Positions 4,689 through 8,066 of a DNA stretch of 8,066 bases are shown here, piece after piece. The position numbers and the translations under genes are program-made. The stretch comes from CADCWN01 sp039810045 (lineage in GTDB: Bacteria > Chloroflexota > Chloroflexia > Thermomicrobiales > CADCWN01): NCBI GenBank assembly GCA_039810045.1, contig JBDHWF010000160.1, forward strand, positions 1-8,066, given 5' to 3'. Below the pieces are notes generated by a model. The model saw nothing but the letters and a program-made list of their open reading frames with translations, ran no database searches and was not told the origin of the DNA. Position 1 is the stretch's first letter, and every line of letters begins with the position of its first letter.

Positions 4689-7600
4689 CTACTTGGGATA
4701 GGCGCGGATGATGAAGACAGCCATCTCGGCCCGGGTCACACGCTGGTCTGGACAGAAGTAGGTGGTGCCGTTCGCTTCTTTACGACAGCCCTGGGTGATA
4801 TTGAGATTCTTGAATTGTTCGACCCAGCCGTAGGCCCAGTAATCGGTGGGGACATCGGCGAACGATGGGGTAGCAGGGCGTACTTCTGCCTGCCCTTTGG
4901 CCCGCGTGAGGAAGGCGGCCATCTCCGCCCTTGTCACACTCTGGTCTGGACAATAGATTGGCTGCCGCTGGTCATTCGTGCCACACCCCTTGGTAATCCC
5001 CAGCGCGGCGATCTGTTCGATGGAGTCGTATGCCCAATAGGTGGTGGACACATCCGCGAAGGTTTGCTTGGTGGGGGGCGGGAGCGTTGGATTGAGGGTA
5101 CGGACGAGGAAGACGGCCATCTCGGCTCTGGTCACATTCTTTTCAGGACAGAAGAGCATGTGGCCCTGAGCGTCGATGTCACAGCCTTTGGTGATCCCGC
5201 GTGTTGCTAACTGGCCGATCTCATTATGTGCCCAGTAATCCGCTGGTGTATCCGCAAAGCTGGGGGCAGGAGTCGTGCTAGGAACAGGTGTTGGGCTAGG
5301 AACAGGTGTTGGGCTAGGAACAGGTGTTGGGCTGGGTGTAGGCGTTGGACTGGGGCTGACGGGGGTCACCGTCACTGTCACCGTGGCAGTGTTCGAGTCG
5401 CTCTGACCATCATTCGCCTTAAAGGTGAAGGTATCCTGCCCGCTTGCGCTGGCCCCGGCTGTGTAAGTCACGTTTGGAGCGGTGCCACTGAGGGTACCTT
5501 TGGTAGGTGTGGTGATGATGGTGTAGGTGAGCGGGTTGTGGTCAGCGTCAGTCGCTTGCAGGACGATATTCACGGCCAGGCCCGCTGTCACCGTCACTGT
5601 TTGATTCTGGGACACAGGCGGTTGATTGGCTGGTGGTGCTGGCGTGATGGTAATGGTGACCGTCGCGGTGTTGGAATCTACAACCCCATCATTCGCCTTG
5701 AAGGTGAATGTGTCCTGCCCGCTTGCTCCCACCGTCGCCGAATAGGTCAGATTCGGCGCGGTACCGCTAAGTGTCCCCTGCGTAGGTGCGGTCACAATAC
5801 TGTAGGTGAGTGGGTTCTGATCGGGATCGGTAGCCAGTAACACAATGGGTACTGATTGCCCAGTCATCACCGTCACCGTTTGCGCCTGGGCCACGGGCGG
5901 TTGATTGACCGCAGTGATCGTCAGGGTCGCTGCGGTTGTTGTGACCGAGCCAACGATATTCGTGAAAATCGCCTGATATTGGTGCTGATTCTCTGCCGCC
6001 GTGGCGGTGATCGTCAGGGTACTGCTCTGGGCACCACTGATATCCGTCCAGGTATGCCCATCATCCGTGCTGACTTGCCACTGCACCGTTGGTGTTGGAA
6101 CGCCACTGGCACTAGCAGTAAACGTTACCTGCTGCCCCACCGTTACTTGCTGGCTTTGGGGCTGGCTGGTAACTACTGGCGCTTGGTTGGTTGGCGGTGC
6201 TGGCGTGATATTCACCGTCACCGTGGCGGTGTTTGAGTCGGCATGGCTATCATTTGCCTTGAACGTGAAGGTATCCTGGCCGCTTGCGCCAGTCCCGGCT
6301 GTGTAGGTCACGTTCGGTGCGATGCCACTGAGGGTCCCCTGCGTGGGGTCTGTCACAATGCTGTAGGTCAGCGGATCGTTGTTCGCATCGGTAGCACTCA
6401 GAACGATATTCACGGTCTGGCCTGCCACCACTGTTACTGTCTGCGACTGCGCTACTGGCGGTTGGTTGACTGGCGTCACGGTGAGAACGGCGGCGGTTGT
6501 CGTCGCTGTTCCCGCCGTATTGCTGAAGATGGCGTGGTATTGATACTGATTTTGGGCCAGCGTCGTAATAAAGGTAAGTGAATTCGCCTGTGCGCCGCTG
6601 ATGTCAGTCCAGGTCGTGCCGCCGTTGGTGCTGACTTGCCATTGTATGGTTGGGGTAGGCGTGCCATTCGCCGCCGCCGTGAACGTTACCTGCTGCCCCT
6701 CCGTTACGCTCTGGTTGGTCGGTTGGGTGCTGATCGTTGGCGCAGTTGCCGTCACTGGCGCATAGGTCACGGTCAGATCCTGGAGTGTCGCCGTCTGGTT
6801 CGGGTCCGTCGTCGTGAAGACGGCCTGATATTGTAGGTAGCGGGCGGTACTACCAACGGTGCCGCCGTTCGTTACGGCTGTCCAAGTTGTCCAGCTACTG
6901 TCTGGCACTGCGGTGTTTCCTGTTCGCACGGTGATTGTCAGGCCAGTGCCAGTCGGCAGATCTGCCGTCCAGGTTGCCGTGCCCCAGGTTGCCAGACTGC
7001 CTGGATCGAAGACCCGTGAAGTGAATGACCCTGCCGAAGCGTAGGGGCTCATCCGCAACCAATCGAGCGTTAGCGCAGTGTTGCCCTGGAGGTCGCTGGC
7101 TGCTGGACGTAACGCTGTGGTGATTGTGACCGTTTGCTGAGCCACCTCATTGCCATCAATAGAGAAGATCACCTTGTCAGCCAGCCAGTCGATCCGATAG
7201 CGATGGGCCGTGCCAAGCCAGGTACTCCCAAGCGGAGTACTCGCTAGATCTGTCGATGTACCATTGTTGACACGGGCGTACAACTGCGCTCCATTCGAGC
7301 CAGTGCTGAACATAATCCAGTGATTGTCGTTATTGTAGTCCACCCCGAATCCGGCGTGCTGGTATGGTTGTGGTGCAAAGGTGGCGACAAACTCCAGTGA
7401 TCGCCCCGGTGTGTAGGTTGCTGTGGTTCCGGCGAACGCCCCCTTGAGGGCGAGTTGGCCCCCACTGACGACAGCAGTGCCGCTCCCCTGCCACGGTACA
7501 ACTTGCCAATCAGCAGGCAGTGCGGTGCCGTCAAATTCGGTCTTTATCGCCGGATCAAGGATCAGGGTACCGCCGCCATCCTGTGTGACATAAAGCCCAG

Positions 7601-8066
7601 TGGAGGAGCCTTGACCAAAGTCGCTCACGCTGGTATCGCCGATACTGTGTGGTGGGGTTAGTGTCGTGAATGACCAAGATTTAGTGGTTGCCAGCGCATT
7701 ACCCGCCAGATCTTTCGTGTTGGTCGTTACTGTTGCCATATACGTCGTACCGCCAAGCAGCGTACTGGTTGGTTGCAGCGTCGCCGTCTTCGTCGCCGTG
7801 TTGTAGGTCATCGTCGCTGCGATCGCTGCGCCGCCTGCTGGGGCCAGGGTGAAGGTGCTGGTCGTCAGCGTCGCCTGATCCATTGGTTCAGAGAACGTGG
7901 CTGTTATCGTTGTGCCAGTCGCCACATCGGTCGCCCCCTCAGCGGGCGTCACCGCGGTGACGGTGGGTGGTGTGGTATCTTGGCTGGCTGTATAGCCAAT
8001 CGTCACGTCTTTCAGCATTGGTGTCTGCATATCATCACTGGTGGTGAACTGTGCCTGGTACTGTAT
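4689..8066 (-). CDS. Large modular surface protein with C-terminal SLH domains (5' end beyond window)
   Basis: About 1125 residues are visible and the frame stays open through the right edge. The ATG at 8028-8030 is not the true start, because the codons before it continue a recognisable module. Numbered from that Met, the order is: tail of a beta-module (to about 13); Big_5-type Ig-like domain (about 20-125, with FSEPMD and DLAGNAL); a concanavalin/LamG-like domain (about 160-330, with EFDGTALPADW); a second beta-module (about 338-424); Ig (about 430-518); cadherin-like (522-609); Ig (616-706); cadherin-like (709-797 and 802-890); a Pro-Thr-Ser linker (892-923); and SLH domains at about 924-980, 991-1045 and 1057-1112. 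SLH domains anchor proteins to cell-wall polymers, so it is presumably exported and surface-bound; the signal peptide would be outside the window. It is Thr-rich with no visible catalytic motif. A role in adhesion or carbohydrate binding is inference. Convergent orientation separates it from the sugar-acid genes. Confidence 0.9.
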   Translation of the reverse strand: MQYQAQFTTSDDMQTPMLKDVTIGYTASQDTTPPTVTAVTPAEGATDVATGTTITATFSEPMDQATLTTSTFTLAPAGGAAIAATMTYNTATKTATLQPTSTLLGGTTYMATVTTNTKDLAGNALATTKSWSFTTLTPPHSIGDTSVSDFGQGSSTGLYVTQDGGGTLILDPAIKTEFDGTALPADWQVVPWQGSGTAVVSGGQLALKGAFAGTTATYTPGRSLEFVATFAPQPYQHAGFGVDYNNDNHWIMFSTGSNGAQLYARVNNGTSTDLASTPLGSTWLGTAHRYRIDWLADKVIFSIDGNEVAQQTVTITTALRPAASDLQGNTALTLDWLRMSPYASAGSFTSRVFDPGSLATWGTATWTADLPTGTGLTITVRTGNTAVPDSSWTTWTAVTNGGTVGSTARYLQYQAVFTTTDPNQTATLQDLTVTYAPVTATAPTISTQPTNQSVTEGQQVTFTAAANGTPTPTIQWQVSTNGGTTWTDISGAQANSLTFITTLAQNQYQYHAIFSNTAGTATTTAAVLTVTPVNQPPVAQSQTVTVVAGQTVNIVLSATDANNDPLTYSIVTDPTQGTLSGIAPNVTYTAGTGASGQDTFTFKANDSHADSNTATVTVNITPAPPTNQAPVVTSQPQSQQVTVGQQVTFTASASGVPTPTVQWQVSTDDGHTWTDISGAQSSTLTITATAAENQHQYQAIFTNIVGSVTTTAATLTITAVNQPPVAQAQTVTVMTGQSVPIVLLATDPDQNPLTYSIVTAPTQGTLSGTAPNLTYSATVGASGQDTFTFKANDGVVDSNTATVTITITPAPPANQPPVSQNQTVTVTAGLAVNIVLQATDADHNPLTYTIITTPTKGTLSGTAPNVTYTAGASASGQDTFTFKANDGQSDSNTATVTVTVTPVSPSPTPTPSPTPVPSPTPVPSPTPVPSTTPAPSFADTPADYWAHNEIGQLATRGITKGCDIDAQGHMLFCPEKNVTRAEMAVFLVRTLNPTLPPPTKQTFADVSTTYWAYDSIEQIAALGITKGCGTNDQRQPIYCPDQSVTRAEMAAFLTRAKGQAEVRPATPSFADVPTDYWAYGWVEQFKNLNITQGCRKEANGTTYFCPDQRVTRAEMAVFIIRAYPK
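4695..5261 (-). repeat. Three tandem SLH domain repeats, each with a Cys pair
   Basis: Copies lie at about 5091-5261, 4896-5060 and 4695-4862. Each has FAD(T/V)...YWA, a hydrophobic helix, (G/N)IT(K/Q)GC, a loop ending in (F/Y)CP, and VTRAEMA(V/A)F. The TRAE segment is the conserved polymer-binding motif of the SLH family. Three copies form the usual complete trimeric SLH unit. The two cysteines per copy are the only cysteines in the visible protein and probably form a disulfide across the loop. Confidence 0.9.
5277..5348 (-). repeat. 18-bp tandem repeat coding for a PTPVPS linker
   Basis: Three identical 18-bp units (5277-5294, 5295-5312, 5313-5330) are followed by a degenerate fourth unit (5331-5348). 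Read on the minus strand they encode repeats of six residues (PTPVPS) that join the last cadherin-like domain to the first SLH domain. Such Pro/Thr linkers are extended spacers and often glycosylated. Perfect identity suggests recent slippage, so copy number may vary between strains. Confidence 0.9.
5361..6467 (-). repeat. Three cadherin-like/tandem Ig-type repeats (two adjacent, one separated by an Ig domain)
   Basis: Copies lie at about 6204-6467, 5640-5906 and 5361-5627. Each begins with NQPPV and a QTVTV strand, then ATD(A/P)(N/D)xxPLTY, PT(Q/K)GTLSG, GQDTFTFKAND and a final DSNTATVTV. The ATD and DxxPLTY parts resemble calcium-binding positions of cadherin-like domains. At DNA level the first and third copies differ at 13 of 90 positions by eye (5411-5500 against 6251-6340), pointing to duplication or gene conversion. 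Confidence 0.8.
5913..6743 (-). repeat. Two Ig-like repeats flanking the first cadherin-like repeat
   Basis: Copies lie at about 6477-6743 and 5913-6185. Both read QPxxQxVTxGQQVTFTAxAxGxPTPTxQWQVST followed by WTDISGAQ and a YQYxAIF(S/T)N strand. This is the pattern of bacterial Ig-like domains with a core tryptophan but no cysteines. The order Ig-Cad-Ig-Cad indicates that an Ig-Cad pair was duplicated as a unit, with an additional cadherin copy after it. Confidence 0.75.

Noticed and set aside
4662..5210. Plus-strand open frame of 182 codons opposite the SLH domains
   Set aside because: It mirrors the three SLH repeats and gives a low-complexity translation with no fold or motif. The opposite strand has clear domain homology.
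5277..5348. Short regular repeats as a possible CRISPR array
   Set aside because: The 18-bp units are directly adjacent without spacers and are in-frame codons for a Pro/Thr linker.
5226..6581. Long plus-strand open frames opposite the Ig/cadherin repeats
   Set aside because: They are rich in Arg, Cys, Gly and Trp, reflect the codon pattern of the Thr/Val-rich minus-strand protein, and have no ribosome sites or recognisable domains.

Overview
The window reads as a stretch of a moderately GC-rich bacterial chromosome, most likely from the phylum Chloroflexota. The best clue is the large gene on the right. Its protein ends in three S-layer homology (SLH) domains, each with a paired-cysteine loop of the GCxxx...(F/Y)CP type followed by VTRAEMA. 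I associate this form with Chloroflexota surface proteins, but this is recall and not a search result. No rRNA, tRNA, CRISPR array, insertion sequence or phage gene is visible.

Left half (about 1-4620): a divergent sugar or sugar-acid catabolism locus. On the minus strand, an extended short-chain dehydrogenase/epimerase (1036-1947) overlaps by four bases a TIM-barrel sugar isomerase/epimerase (188-1039). On the plus strand, a DapA/N-acetylneuraminate-lyase-family Schiff-base aldolase or dehydratase (2312-3241) is followed after 122 bases by an enolase-superfamily, mandelate-racemase-type acid-sugar dehydratase (3364-4536). The 364-base divergent intergenic region holds a perfect 14-bp palindrome, two smaller palindromes and weak promoter candidates for both directions. 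A shared local repressor is therefore plausible, but no regulator gene lies in the window. Taken together, the enzymes fit a non-phosphorylating route: an NAD-dependent step on a sugar, dehydration of the sugar acid to a 2-keto-3-deoxy acid, then cleavage or further dehydration, with an isomerase feeding the pathway. The substrate cannot be read from the sequence, and no transporter, lactonase or kinase is visible.

A convergent gap (4537-4688) contains a hairpin with a pyrimidine tail that suits termination of the plus-strand operon. It also holds a perfect 15-bp inverted repeat just past the end of the large minus-strand gene.

Right half (4689-8066): the 3' part of a very large minus-strand gene whose start lies beyond the window. 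In protein order it shows the tail of a beta-module, a Big_5-type Ig-like domain, a concanavalin/LamG-like domain, a second copy of the beta-module, Ig, cadherin-like, Ig, cadherin-like, cadherin-like, a PTPVPS linker and three SLH domains. It looks like a cell-surface adhesin or S-layer-associated protein, with no catalytic domain in the visible part.

I found no convincing evidence of a wholly new type of system. The items most worth a second look are the unassigned sugar-acid pathway, the K-x-H variant in the dehydratase, the operator-like palindrome, and the modular, internally duplicated surface protein.
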